This document shows, one piece after another, positions 6,765-13,577 of a DNA stretch of 13,577 nucleotides. This DNA is from an uncultured Verrucomicrobiota bacterium. Its GTDB lineage: Bacteria; Verrucomicrobiota; Verrucomicrobiia; Limisphaerales; UBA9464. The position numbers and the translations under genes are program-made. Each line of letters begins with the position of its first letter. Position 1 is the first letter of the stretch. The notes beneath the pieces are model-generated. The model ran no database searches. It was not told the DNA's origin and saw only the letters and a program-made list of their open reading frames with translations. The DNA lies in the NCBI GenBank assembly GCA_903864375.1, contig CAIPFS010000574.1, forward strand, positions 1 to 13,577, in the 5' to 3' direction.

Positions 6765-8561
6765 CTAAAAATTAACCGTTCCTTTTCCGGGGCTTCCCGG
6801 GTGCATTCCCGCTGCTTCCCGGCGCAACAGCAGTCCCAGCAATCCCTCCGCGAGCCCGCCGGCACCTCCTGAACCGTTGACCGCGACATCGGGAACAATG
6901 CGGACATTTCGATCGCCGACCACCTGCATGATCTGCAAAAGGGTATAGTTGTCACCACCGATGGATTCCACTCCAGCCCGATAGACCGCCGCCTTCGCAT
7001 CGCCGGTGGCACGAATGGCCTGGGCATCACCCAGGGACCGCAGGCGTGTCGCCTCGGCTTCGCCAGTGGCTTGTCGGATGAGCGAATCCGACTTGAGTTG
7101 TGCGATCCGGACTCCCTGCTCGGAGCTCACCATTTGAGATTGAATTTCTGCCAGGGATGTTTCCCGAACCAGCTGTTGCCGCTGTTTTTGGGCCGCTTCC
7201 TGAACTTCGTAGGTTTTGCGCTGTTCCTCCGCGATTTTCCTGTCCGTCTGCGTCTGCATCAGTTCATTGGGAGGATTGATGTCGCCGATCAGGGTGTCGA
7301 TCGCCTGAACATCGTACGCCGCCAAAGCGGCACGGATATGCGAGGCCGCCTCCTGCTGTCGTTCGCTTCGCGCCCCCAAAAAATCGAGGACGGTGTGATG
7401 TTGAGCAGAGTTTCGGAAATAATTACCGACAATCGGCTGGAGGACGTGGTCGACCAGGTTCTGCATCGAGCCGACGCGCGAAATGACCTTCGGCGCGTCC
7501 AACGCCCCGACGTGGATGATCTGGGAAACGTCGAGCGTGAAACTGAAGCCATCGCGTGACCGGACCGTGATCGGTGAGAGTTTGGCATCAAATCGATGGG
7601 CCTCCGTCCGAACCGCCCAATTCAAAACGATATTGGTCGTGGGGACCAATTCCGTCTTCATGATATGAGGGTTGATGGGATGTTTCCCTGGCGAGAGCGG
7701 TGTGACCCACACCCCTTTGTGACCCGGTTCCACCAGGTCCCCATGCTTGAACTCCGCTCCACTGACATCCCTGGCGGCAGTCCCGACATAAGAGACAACG
7801 ACTCCCACGTAACCGATGGGGATTTCCAGCATCGGCACCGGATCAATCTGGACAAACCACGGATTCAGATTCCAACTGCCGCTCAATAAAATCTGTTCCT
7901 GCAATCCGCGACTGCCCCCGCCGGAAAGGAATGCCTGCGCATCCTGGAAATTATCGTGCCCGGGAATCACCGGCCCGGCGATCTCGCCGGGTGAAATGGG
8001 TTGCCCGTCGAGTGTGGTTACAATGCCTACTGCCTCCGAAGCGATTTGCTGCACCAGAAGAGACGCCGGATTCAATCCAAAGTCCGACGCACGGTCCACC
8101 GTGATGATGGTGAACAAGGCGGTGTTGATCCGGTACGATCCGGCGGTAAGAAATCCCAGCTGCCGCCCGCGTTCTCCGCTGGCTTCAAGAAATTTCCGGG
8201 CGTCCTGAAAACTATCACAGGCAACCACCCTTCCGAGAATGCGTTCGGCAGGAATGGCGGCGCCGTCCGCTGCAACGACCAGGGCGATCTGCCCCGCAGG
8301 AACCTGTGTCATTGGGACCTTCTGAATCTTGTACTGCCATGGCCAGTAGCCAAAATAAATCCCCGGTGCCAGCGTATCCGCCTGGTAGCCGGCTTCTCCT
8401 TTGAGGGCGATGAGGCACCCGGGTGGCAATGTTCGCTGGGCGAACCGCTTGACGACGATACCCACCTGCCGTTCGCGGATAAGAACCAATCCAGAGATCC
8501 AAGGGGATGTGGCAACCGCAAGAAGAAGAGTTGCCAAGACCAACCACGTCACTGTTGTCAT
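6765..8561 (-). CDS. SPFH/flotillin-like membrane protein with tandem internal repeats
   Basis: A 598-residue membrane-anchored scaffold of the SPFH (stomatin/prohibitin/flotillin) superfamily, which forms large ring or cage assemblies on membranes. Seen: one transmembrane segment at about 4-27 (WLVLATLLLAVATSPWISGLVL), then VGIVVKRF and APGIYFGYWPWQYKI. Two similar units follow at about 92-152 and 178-239. Each runs from a beta-strand with a DG turn to F-Q-D-A, then F-L, and G-S-Y-R-I-N or G-S-W-N-L-N. A third, shorter unit starts at 251. The SPFH core continues to about 430. A long charged helix, likely coiled coil, spans about 435-530 (EEQRKTYEVQEAAQKQRQQL; QATGEAEATRLRSLGDAQA), and the end is Gly-rich. 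I chose the ATG at 8561 because it begins the membrane segment; an upstream ATG at 8624 is less likely. The client is unknown; no NfeD partner or protease lies beside it. Confidence 0.9.
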   Translation of the reverse strand: MTTVTWLVLATLLLAVATSPWISGLVLIRERQVGIVVKRFAQRTLPPGCLIALKGEAGYQADTLAPGIYFGYWPWQYKIQKVPMTQVPAGQIALVVAADGAAIPAERILGRVVACDSFQDARKFLEASGERGRQLGFLTAGSYRINTALFTIITVDRASDFGLNPASLLVQQIASEAVGIVTTLDGQPISPGEIAGPVIPGHDNFQDAQAFLSGGGSRGLQEQILLSGSWNLNPWFVQIDPVPMLEIPIGYVGVVVSYVGTAARDVSGAEFKHGDLVEPGHKGVWVTPLSPGKHPINPHIMKTELVPTTNIVLNWAVRTEAHRFDAKLSPITVRSRDGFSFTLDVSQIIHVGALDAPKVISRVGSMQNLVDHVLQPIVGNYFRNSAQHHTVLDFLGARSERQQEAASHIRAALAAYDVQAIDTLIGDINPPNELMQTQTDRKIAEEQRKTYEVQEAAQKQRQQLVRETSLAEIQSQMVSSEQGVRIAQLKSDSLIRQATGEAEATRLRSLGDAQAIRATGDAKAAVYRAGVESIGGDNYTLLQIMQVVGDRNVRIVPDVAVNGSGGAGGLAEGLLGLLLRREAAGMHPGSPGKGTVNF

Positions 8562-8619
8562 AAACGGACCTGACCCCGGACAGGGCGTCGTTGAACTGAA
8601 AGTCCTGACACCCGCCCAG

Positions 8620-8642
8620 ATCACCCGAAGTATTCAGGTGAT
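8620..8642. promoter_or_regulatory. Inverted repeat upstream of the SPFH gene, possible operator
   Basis: ATCACC-c-GAA (8620-8629) and TTC-a-GGTGAT (8633-8642) are inverted copies around GTA, with nine of ten positions paired and one mismatch. It sits 58 bases upstream of the SPFH start in the 131-base gap after the TrhO-RluA gene. The symmetry and length suit a dimeric repressor site; an RNA hairpin is also possible. I could not place a convincing promoter around it. Elsewhere in the gap GGCC-CAAAA-GGCC (about 8662-8674) could be a weak stem after the preceding gene. Confidence 0.4.
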
Positions 8643-8692
8643 TTCGGAAACAGAGCTTGCAGGCCCAAAAGGCCGGTGGGCTCAGTCTGCCC

Positions 8693-10516
8693 TTACGTGG
8701 ATACGGTAGAACGGAAGCCGGTGCTGTCAAGAAGTGCCCAGGTTGGCCGGGGCGCCTCGAAGTGGACCCGCTCCCGCGTGAGCGGATGCCGGAACGCGAG
8801 TCGCCAGGCGTGCAGACACAGCGGAGGTGCATCCACCGGGAGCGTCATGGTTTCTCCCAGTTGCCCCCCCGGCAGGTACGCCGGGTCTCCTACAATCGAC
8901 AGACCCATGTGCCAGAGATGCACCCGGATTTGATGGGTTCGCCCGGTCCTGGGGCGGACTTCCAGCAGGCTCCTGCCGTCCGCAAATCTTTGAATCACCT
9001 GAAAGCACGTCCGCGATGCCAGCCCACCCTCGGTGTCGACCGTTCGTGAACCCAATTCCCCGGGTCCTGAACTGATGGGGGCCGTGCATTCAAAGAAATC
9101 TTCGGTTGGGCTTCCATGGACCAGAGCCAGATAGGCCTTCTCAACTGTTCCCTCTTCAAATTGAGGTTGTACCTGTCGGGCGAAGTGGCGTGTGCGCGTG
9201 CAAACCACCAATCCCGTGGTGTTGGCGTCCAGCCGGTGGGCCGCATGCGGCTTCTGAGGGGCATACATTCCCTCCAGCAGGAATTGCAGCGTGTTGCGAT
9301 TGTAGCGCCCCGCCGGGTGGATCGGAAGAGGGGCGGGCTTGTCGATCACCACCAACGCCTCATCCTCATGCAGGATGCGAATGCGGACGTTGACCGCGGG
9401 CTCCACGGTTCCCGGCAGCACGTGCACGTAAAATTCCCCGGCGCGAACACGGTGCTCGAGGGTCATCGGCATTCCCTCAGCATTCAGCATCCGCCCCTCT
9501 CCACACGCGGAAGCCCAATATTCCGTTCCGAGGTGGGGCAGGGCGCGTTGGGTGAAATCCCCCAGGGTCCAGCCATCGTATTTTCCGGGAATTTTAAGGC
9601 GCCGCCGGTTTTCGTAGGGACGCGACCCCGGCAGCGGGTCCGTCAACGCCATCAGCCGTTCCTCGCGAATCCGGATGTTCTCCCTCATCTGCTCGGCATT
9701 GCTCCGATGGCAATACGGGCACTGGTGGGGAGGCTGAAACCGCGGGTCGCGTTGCTCCTCGCTGGTCAGTGGCGACTGGCAGGCATGGCAGACCTCTGAA
9801 TCCGTCTCTCGCAGGGCCGGATCCACGCCCACCCGTTGATCGAAGACAAAACATTCCCCTCGATAATGTGCCGGGCCGCAATCCTCAAAGTACTTTAAAA
9901 TGCCACCCTCCAATTGATACACCTCCTGGAAGCCTTCGCGCTCCATGAGTGGCGCCGCCTTTTCACACCGGATTCCCCCGGTGCAAAACGTCACGATCGG
10001 CTGTCCCTTCAATTCCGGTGGCAGGCGGCGGACCGCCGCCGGAAAATCCCGAAAATGATCGATGCCCGCGGGAATCGCCCCCTCGAAGGTCCCGAGCTTC
10101 ACCTCGTAGTCATTGCGCGTGTCCAACAGGGTCACCGGACGTCCTTCGTCCAGCCACTGTTTGAGCGTCCGCGCCGAAAGCCGGGGGGATGTGTAGACCG
10201 CCGGCTCGATGCCTTCGACACCGAAGGCGATGATTTCCTTCTTGATGCGGACGAGCATCCGCCGGAACGGTTGATGGTCGCTCCAGCTGTATTTGGGTTC
10301 GAGTTTCTCCAGGCCGACCCGACCGCGCAGGTGCAGAACCAGGGATTCAACCCCCTCTTTCTCACCCGCCACAAACAGGTTGATGCCTTCGGGGCTGATC
10401 AGGATGGTCCCTTTCAGCCCGGCCTCACGGCATCGCGCGAGAAGTTGTTCGCGCAACGCTCGAAGCTCCGTCAGCACGGCAAAGCGATACGCCGCGGCAT
10501 TGAGAAACAGACTCAT
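8693..10516 (-). CDS. trhO: Fusion of tRNA uridine hydroxylase TrhO (rhodanese) and RluA-type pseudouridine synthase
   Basis: A 607-residue two-enzyme RNA modification protein. Residues 1-235 match TrhO (YceA, UPF0176), which makes 5-hydroxyuridine at position 34 of tRNAs. Seen: ISPEGINLFVAG at 40-51, LLDTRNDYEVKLGTFEGA at 130-147, and the rhodanese loop F-C178-TGGIR-C184-EKA. Cysteines C243/C246 and C266/C269 form a zinc-ribbon-like linker. Residues about 310-380 look like the small N-terminal domain of a pseudouridine synthase. Residues 380-595 are an RluA-type catalytic domain with IDKPAPLPIHPAG, the motif H427-R-L-D430-ANTTGL with catalytic Asp D430, and RPRTGRTHQIRVHL at 521-534. Both active sites look intact. 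RluA relatives act on U in rRNA and tRNA; the target here is unknown. The ATG at 10516 gives the usual short TrhO N-terminus. Confidence 0.95.
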   Translation of the reverse strand: MSLFLNAAAYRFAVLTELRALREQLLARCREAGLKGTILISPEGINLFVAGEKEGVESLVLHLRGRVGLEKLEPKYSWSDHQPFRRMLVRIKKEIIAFGVEGIEPAVYTSPRLSARTLKQWLDEGRPVTLLDTRNDYEVKLGTFEGAIPAGIDHFRDFPAAVRRLPPELKGQPIVTFCTGGIRCEKAAPLMEREGFQEVYQLEGGILKYFEDCGPAHYRGECFVFDQRVGVDPALRETDSEVCHACQSPLTSEEQRDPRFQPPHQCPYCHRSNAEQMRENIRIREERLMALTDPLPGSRPYENRRRLKIPGKYDGWTLGDFTQRALPHLGTEYWASACGEGRMLNAEGMPMTLEHRVRAGEFYVHVLPGTVEPAVNVRIRILHEDEALVVIDKPAPLPIHPAGRYNRNTLQFLLEGMYAPQKPHAAHRLDANTTGLVVCTRTRHFARQVQPQFEEGTVEKAYLALVHGSPTEDFFECTAPISSGPGELGSRTVDTEGGLASRTCFQVIQRFADGRSLLEVRPRTGRTHQIRVHLWHMGLSIVGDPAYLPGGQLGETMTLPVDAPPLCLHAWRLAFRHPLTRERVHFEAPRPTWALLDSTGFRSTVST

Positions 10517-10637
10517 CGTTCGCCAAAGGCTACCCCGATCGTCCCGTCGGGTCCACCGCCGGGGATGCTCCTTCCTCGCACCTCGCCCTGGGTCATTTCA
10601 GGCGCAACAAACGGCAGGCGATTTCGGCAACACGACA

Positions 10638-11027
10638 CTAGGCCGATTCCAGCACCACGTTGGTGTAAATCCGGTGCTCGCCGGTCCGGATGACGCCCAG
10701 CGCCTTCGGCACTCGTAATTTCAATGCGGAATGCGGCTCCAGGTGCAAGGGCGTGGCCCCGAGGGCCGCCCGAAATTCCTCAATCACCGATTCCGGATTG
10801 TGATGCAGAAATTCCCCGGCCATCCAGGCGGCCCCGGCGTTCCATTGGGTTAATACCGCCGCCAGCACCTGAGGCAGGGTGGGCACACCCATCACCAGAG
10901 ACAAATCGACCTCCACCAATCCAGGCCAGTGGGGAAACATCGAATCGGCGATGACCACCGTGTTCGTGTGTCGAACACGACTTAACAACGACAGGAGATG
11001 CGGATTGCAAATGCCGGAGCGTAACAT
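10638..11027 (-). CDS. RbsD/FucU family sugar mutarotase or pyranase
   Basis: A 129-residue cytoplasmic protein of the RbsD/FucU family. Its members interconvert pyranose and furanose forms of ribose (RbsD) or anomers of fucose (FucU). Seen: SRVRHTNTVVIADSMFP with H20 and D28 at the same positions as in RbsD; GVPTLPQVLAAVL; FLHHNPESVIEEF; and the end IRTGEHRIYTNVVLES, with Y121 and N123 in place of the family's C-terminal Tyr and Asn. The length is normal. The IADSMFP form is nearer FucU than RbsD. Where the family usually has G-H-x-D, this protein has R-H-T-N, an Asp to Asn change near the active site. No sugar kinase or transporter lies nearby, so the substrate cannot be told from context. 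The start ATG at 11027 leaves 150 bases to the preceding gene. Confidence 0.88.
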   Translation of the reverse strand: MLRSGICNPHLLSLLSRVRHTNTVVIADSMFPHWPGLVEVDLSLVMGVPTLPQVLAAVLTQWNAGAAWMAGEFLHHNPESVIEEFRAALGATPLHLEPHSALKLRVPKALGVIRTGEHRIYTNVVLESA

Positions 11028-11146
11028 GCCGCGAGACTGAACCAGCCCGTCGCCGGAGACAATTCACTCGTTGACGATCGCGATATCCGGATACTCGTGT
11101 GGCCTTAGGTGATTGAAACCCGATGCATTCATTCAAGGCGTCGCGC

Positions 11147-11160
11147 GGGAGGATCCTCCC
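11147..11160. repeat. Perfect 14-bp palindrome between two minus-strand genes
   Basis: GGGAGGATCCTCCC is exactly self-complementary. It lies 17 bases beyond the stop of the small membrane protein gene. As RNA it could fold only with a small loop opened from the centre, and no T-tract follows, so it is not a clear terminator. It may be a protein-binding site upstream of the RbsD/FucU gene. Confidence 0.4.
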
Positions 11161-11177
11161 TGTCACCCCACTCTGAC

Positions 11178-11618
11178 TCACCCCCAGCGTGGACTCATCA
11201 GGATCAGCCAGGTGATGATGAACACCCACGGGATCAGCAACGGGCCGCAATGCCCGAGCGCCACCGTCAGCAGGGATCCGTGGATCGGTGGAAGGCAGTC
11301 GGGAATTCGACCCTCGGAATGACGCTGCAAACGGCGCAGGGCAATGATCGCCCCGAGAATGCTGGGGTAGAGCAACATCCCGGACACCATCCCCGTCCAG
11401 GGAAGCAACGTGTATAAAACCCCGTTGAGACGGGCATAGACCGGGTTCACAAACAGGACCGGAGCGTTCAGGGTGATCGCAAAGGCGGTCAGCATGAAGG
11501 CCTGGGAACTCACCAGCCAGGAGAGCCGGTGGTTGATCAACTGGTCCTCGTGTTCGATTTCTCCTCGCAGGACCCGGTAAATCTCGAGTTGTGCCTGAGT
11601 CTTCGGATCAGTGCTCAT
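11178..11618 (-). CDS. Small integral membrane protein of unknown function
   Basis: A 146-residue protein I cannot name. Seen: a charged N-terminal helix (LEIYRVLRGEIEHEDQLINHR, split here as residues 11-20 and 21-31), then three hydrophobic stretches. These are at about 34-52 (SWLVSSQAFMLTAFAITLN), 70-94 (including GMVSGMLLYPSILGAIIAL) and 115-141 (LLTVALGHCGPLLIPWVFIITW, in two parts). The N-terminal part with EIEHED and N-H-R-L-S-W-L-V-S-S-Q-A is of a kind I have seen in short uncharacterised bacterial membrane proteins. Its ATG lies inside the end of the NADH dehydrogenase gene, overlapping by 11 bases in another frame, so the two are probably translated together. A link to the respiratory enzyme is inferred from this coupling only. 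Longer upstream starts in this frame would run deep into the dehydrogenase gene and are unlikely. Confidence 0.75.
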   Translation of the reverse strand: MSTDPKTQAQLEIYRVLRGEIEHEDQLINHRLSWLVSSQAFMLTAFAITLNAPVLFVNPVYARLNGVLYTLLPWTGMVSGMLLYPSILGAIIALRRLQRHSEGRIPDCLPPIHGSLLTVALGHCGPLLIPWVFIITWLILMSPRWG

Positions 11619-13218
11619 GGGTTGCTGTGGTGCCACCAGGTCCGTTCCCCGCTTCCGCGTTTTGGAACAGGAGGCGGAATGCCGGGGTGAACTGGGAAAG
11701 GGTCTCGCGGATTTCGGAGCTGAGGGAAACCACGGTCGACGGTTCCGTTGCCACCGCGGAATAACGCCAACCCGATTCGTCTGCCCATGTCGGCTCAGCC
11801 AGAACATCGCCCTTCTTCAAGGTGCGAACGGTGACGTCCCCGTCCCGGATCTCAATCGACCCCGCCTTGACCAGATAGATCGAGCCCGCAGGGTCGCCCG
11901 GGTAAAACAGGGAATCGCCGGCCTCCAGATGCGCTTCCGGCAGCCGGCGACTGTGATCCGGGATGATCAGGCTGATGTCGCGCCGGAAGAAAAGATCGAG
12001 GGTCCAGGAAGCGATCACCTGAATCTTCCGTTCCCAGCCTGGAAGTTTGGACATATAGACCGTTCTCCAGAACCACCAGGCCAGAAAGCCCGAGAACTGG
12101 AAGCCGAGGACATCGGCGACCGCCGTCCGGTGACCGATCGAGGCGAGTTGACCCAAATTGGTGAATTCAAACGGGCGCAGTTCTTCACCCACGAAAATCC
12201 GCTCAAGATTGCGGGCAAGTTGAACGCCCTGGCGCAGGGCGAACTGGGCTGTGGGCGGGCTGCTGGGCTGATCGCCCACCGGGACGGCTGCGCAATCGCC
12301 CGCTGCCCAAAGATTGGCCTGCCCTTTCACCCGCATCGTGGGATCGGTGACGAGGCGTCCCTTGATGCTTTCCAGTCCGTACCGTTGCGCCAGGGCCAGG
12401 ACCAATGGGTGCGGAGCATTTCCCACGGTGGAAACCACGCTGCAGGTCTCGATACATTCGCCGCCGTCGAGAACCGCCTTGGTGGCGGTCATGGCCGTGA
12501 CCCGGGAGTTGAGCCGGATTTCCAAACCGCGCTGACGGAGTTGGTCCTCTGCATAGCGTCCAAGCGGTTCCCCAATGTCCGGCAGGAGGTAAGGTCCGCT
12601 ATGAATCAATACGACCCGCGATGGGTGGTCGACCAGGTTCTGGTACAGCCCTTTGACATCGGCGACGAGATCGAGAATCTGTCCCGCCGTTTCCACCCCC
12701 GAATAGCCACCACCCACCACCACAAAGGTGAGGAGCCGGCGGATGATGGCCGGGTCATCGGCCAGATTTGCCTCCTCCAGCCGGTGAATCAGCGTCCTCC
12801 GAAGATTCAGCGCATCTCCGACGTTCTTGAGGATGAGGCCGTGCTCGGGCATGCCCGGCACGCGGCTCAGGTCGACGACACCGCCAAGGGCGATCACCAG
12901 ATGGTTGTAGTGAACCGAGATGTTGGAGGTATAGACCCCGGCATCCAGCACGAGTCGGCGTTCCTCCAGGTGGATATCCCGGATTTTCCCCCTCAAGACA
13001 TTGGCGTTGCCGCAAAATTCCCGCAGCGGATTGACCACACTGAGCGGTGAAAGGGCGGCACCGGCCACTTCCGCCAGCATCGGTTGGAAGACCAGGATAT
13101 TCTGGTCGGCGATCAAGCCGACGCGCTGGCCGGCCTTGGCTCCCCAGGCACGGGAAAGTGTTCGGGCACAGTAGGCCCCGGCAAACCCGCCTCCGGCGAT
13201 GACAACGTCAAACTTCAT
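11608..13218 (-). CDS. ndh: Type II NADH dehydrogenase-like flavoprotein with C-terminal cNMP-binding-like domain
   Basis: A 536-residue pyridine nucleotide-disulphide oxidoreductase of the NDH-2 type, which passes electrons from NADH to quinone at the inner face of the membrane without pumping protons. Seen: an FAD-binding GGGFAGAYCA at 9-18, the NADH-binding VVVGGGYSGVETAG at 166-179, and a second FAD motif NLWAAGDCAAVP at 302-313. The amphipathic membrane-association region at 372-415 (FLAWWFWRTVYMSKLPGW then KIQVIASW) is typical of NDH-2. Residues about 428-515 form a CRP-like beta-roll: LEAGDSLFYPGD, then IYLVKAGSIEIRDGDV, then LKKGDVLAE. The Arg that contacts cyclic-nucleotide phosphate in true sensors is not evident after GDVLAE, so ligand binding is doubtful. 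The ATG at 13218 begins MKFDVVIAGGG as in relatives; an in-frame ATG at 13275 would add 19 residues. Confidence 0.9.
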   Translation of the reverse strand: MKFDVVIAGGGFAGAYCARTLSRAWGAKAGQRVGLIADQNILVFQPMLAEVAGAALSPLSVVNPLREFCGNANVLRGKIRDIHLEERRLVLDAGVYTSNISVHYNHLVIALGGVVDLSRVPGMPEHGLILKNVGDALNLRRTLIHRLEEANLADDPAIIRRLLTFVVVGGGYSGVETAGQILDLVADVKGLYQNLVDHPSRVVLIHSGPYLLPDIGEPLGRYAEDQLRQRGLEIRLNSRVTAMTATKAVLDGGECIETCSVVSTVGNAPHPLVLALAQRYGLESIKGRLVTDPTMRVKGQANLWAAGDCAAVPVGDQPSSPPTAQFALRQGVQLARNLERIFVGEELRPFEFTNLGQLASIGHRTAVADVLGFQFSGFLAWWFWRTVYMSKLPGWERKIQVIASWTLDLFFRRDISLIIPDHSRRLPEAHLEAGDSLFYPGDPAGSIYLVKAGSIEIRDGDVTVRTLKKGDVLAEPTWADESGWRYSAVATEPSTVVSLSSEIRETLSQFTPAFRLLFQNAEAGNGPGGTTATHEH

Positions 13219-13313
13219 GGGTGCATTTCCAGCGATGACAACAGCCCGACGAAGCACCGGAGGACGTCCCACCATCGCAGGAGCGGTTTCTCATCGACCC
13301 CGGGGCCGTGGTG

Positions 13314-13342
13314 ATTAAACGAAACTACGGTTGCCAAGGCAA
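13314..13342 (-). promoter_or_regulatory. Candidate promoter of the NADH dehydrogenase gene
   Basis: Read on the minus strand: TTGCCT (13342-13337) and TTTAAT (13319-13314), 17 bases apart. The -10 hexamer matches five of six consensus positions and the -35 four of six. Transcription would begin near 13307 and leave a leader of about 90 nt before the ATG at 13218. An inverted repeat covers the -35 element. Confidence 0.55.
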
Positions 13343-13343
13343 C
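13330..13343. repeat. Inverted repeat over the -35 element
   Basis: GTTGCC (13330-13335) and GGCAAC (13338-13343) are perfect inverted copies around AA. Its position over the -35 hexamer of the dehydrogenase promoter would suit a repressor or activator site. It is short enough that chance cannot be excluded. Confidence 0.4.
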
Positions 13344-13577
13344 GAACGAAACGTTCCGACAATCGTGATCCAAACTAAGGGACAGGTCATCTGTCGGAAA
13401 TCCTCAGGACCAACGGCCTGCTGTTCCATTTGCAACGGTGTGGAAGGAATGGGTTCATAACGAGGCATATAGGGCACGGAGGCGAGGTAAGGCGGTGTGC
13501 CAGGGAAGCTTTGAGGCGATGGAGGAGCGGAGCCAGCGGAGGAGTTTGACGGAGAACTGGACGGGTTTAAGGAGGGT
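13344..13577. other. Right-edge sequence without a supportable gene
   Basis: Between the dehydrogenase promoter and the window end no gene can be supported. A plus-strand frame is open from after the TGA near 13365 to the edge. It reads FATVWKEWVHNEAYRARRR and, from a possible ATG near 13520, MEERSQRRSLTENWTGLRR. It has no recognisable motif or ribosome binding site. The last 130 bases are purine-rich on this strand, so the start of an unseen plus-strand gene, or an intergenic repeat, is possible. Confidence 0.3.

Noticed and set aside
11147..11160. Terminator for the small membrane protein gene
   Set aside because: The palindrome has no loop and no T-tract on the relevant strand, so it was listed only as a palindrome.
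11611..13050. A 479-codon plus-strand open frame
   Set aside because: Antisense to the NADH dehydrogenase gene; low-complexity His/Arg/Gly-rich translation with no family resemblance.

Overview
The window is GC-rich bacterial chromosome with genes packed on both strands and no phage, plasmid, CRISPR, rRNA or tRNA sequence that I can see. The mix of genes suggests a Verrucomicrobiota-like or related PVC-group organism. The clues are a TrhO-RluA fusion, a long SPFH protein with internal repeats, an AdoCbl-dependent ribonucleotide reductase as the dNTP enzyme, weak Shine-Dalgarno sequences, and a GEAPAEP-type dispersed repeat. This assignment rests on recognising families, not on a marker gene, so it is tentative.

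Layout from left to right. (1) Bases 1-1186, minus: a beta-CASP metallo-beta-lactamase-fold RNase-like protein whose C-terminus lies outside the window. (2) Bases 1314-2843, plus, divergent from it: an exported GHL10 (YngK/DigH-type) glycoside hydrolase. (3) Bases 2844-3184: a 341-base gap with a possible terminator, a promoter with an NrdR-box-like palindrome in its spacer, and a structured leader of about 185 nt. (4) Bases 3185-6313, plus: nrdJ, a complete class II (vitamin B12-dependent) ribonucleotide reductase. (5) Bases 6314-6764: a 451-base gap without a gene, holding a series of hairpins, a very strong rho-independent terminator, a further large stem-loop and a dispersed-repeat fragment. 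(6) Bases 6765-13218: five minus-strand genes facing nrdJ. In transcription order they are an NDH-2-like NADH dehydrogenase with a cNMP-binding-like tail, a small membrane protein overlapping it by 11 bases, an RbsD/FucU-family protein, a TrhO-RluA fusion enzyme and an SPFH/flotillin-like protein. (7) Bases 13219-13577: a good minus-strand promoter for the dehydrogenase, then sequence with no gene I can support.

Only the dehydrogenase and the small membrane protein look translationally coupled. The other minus-strand genes are 121-150 bases apart and may have their own promoters. I see no single pathway linking the window: it reads as housekeeping (dNTP synthesis, tRNA/rRNA modification, respiration, envelope care, RNA processing).

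I did not find a convincing new defence or mobile system. The best candidates for something undescribed are RNA-level: the leader of nrdJ and the hairpin array after it. The multidomain protein architectures come next.
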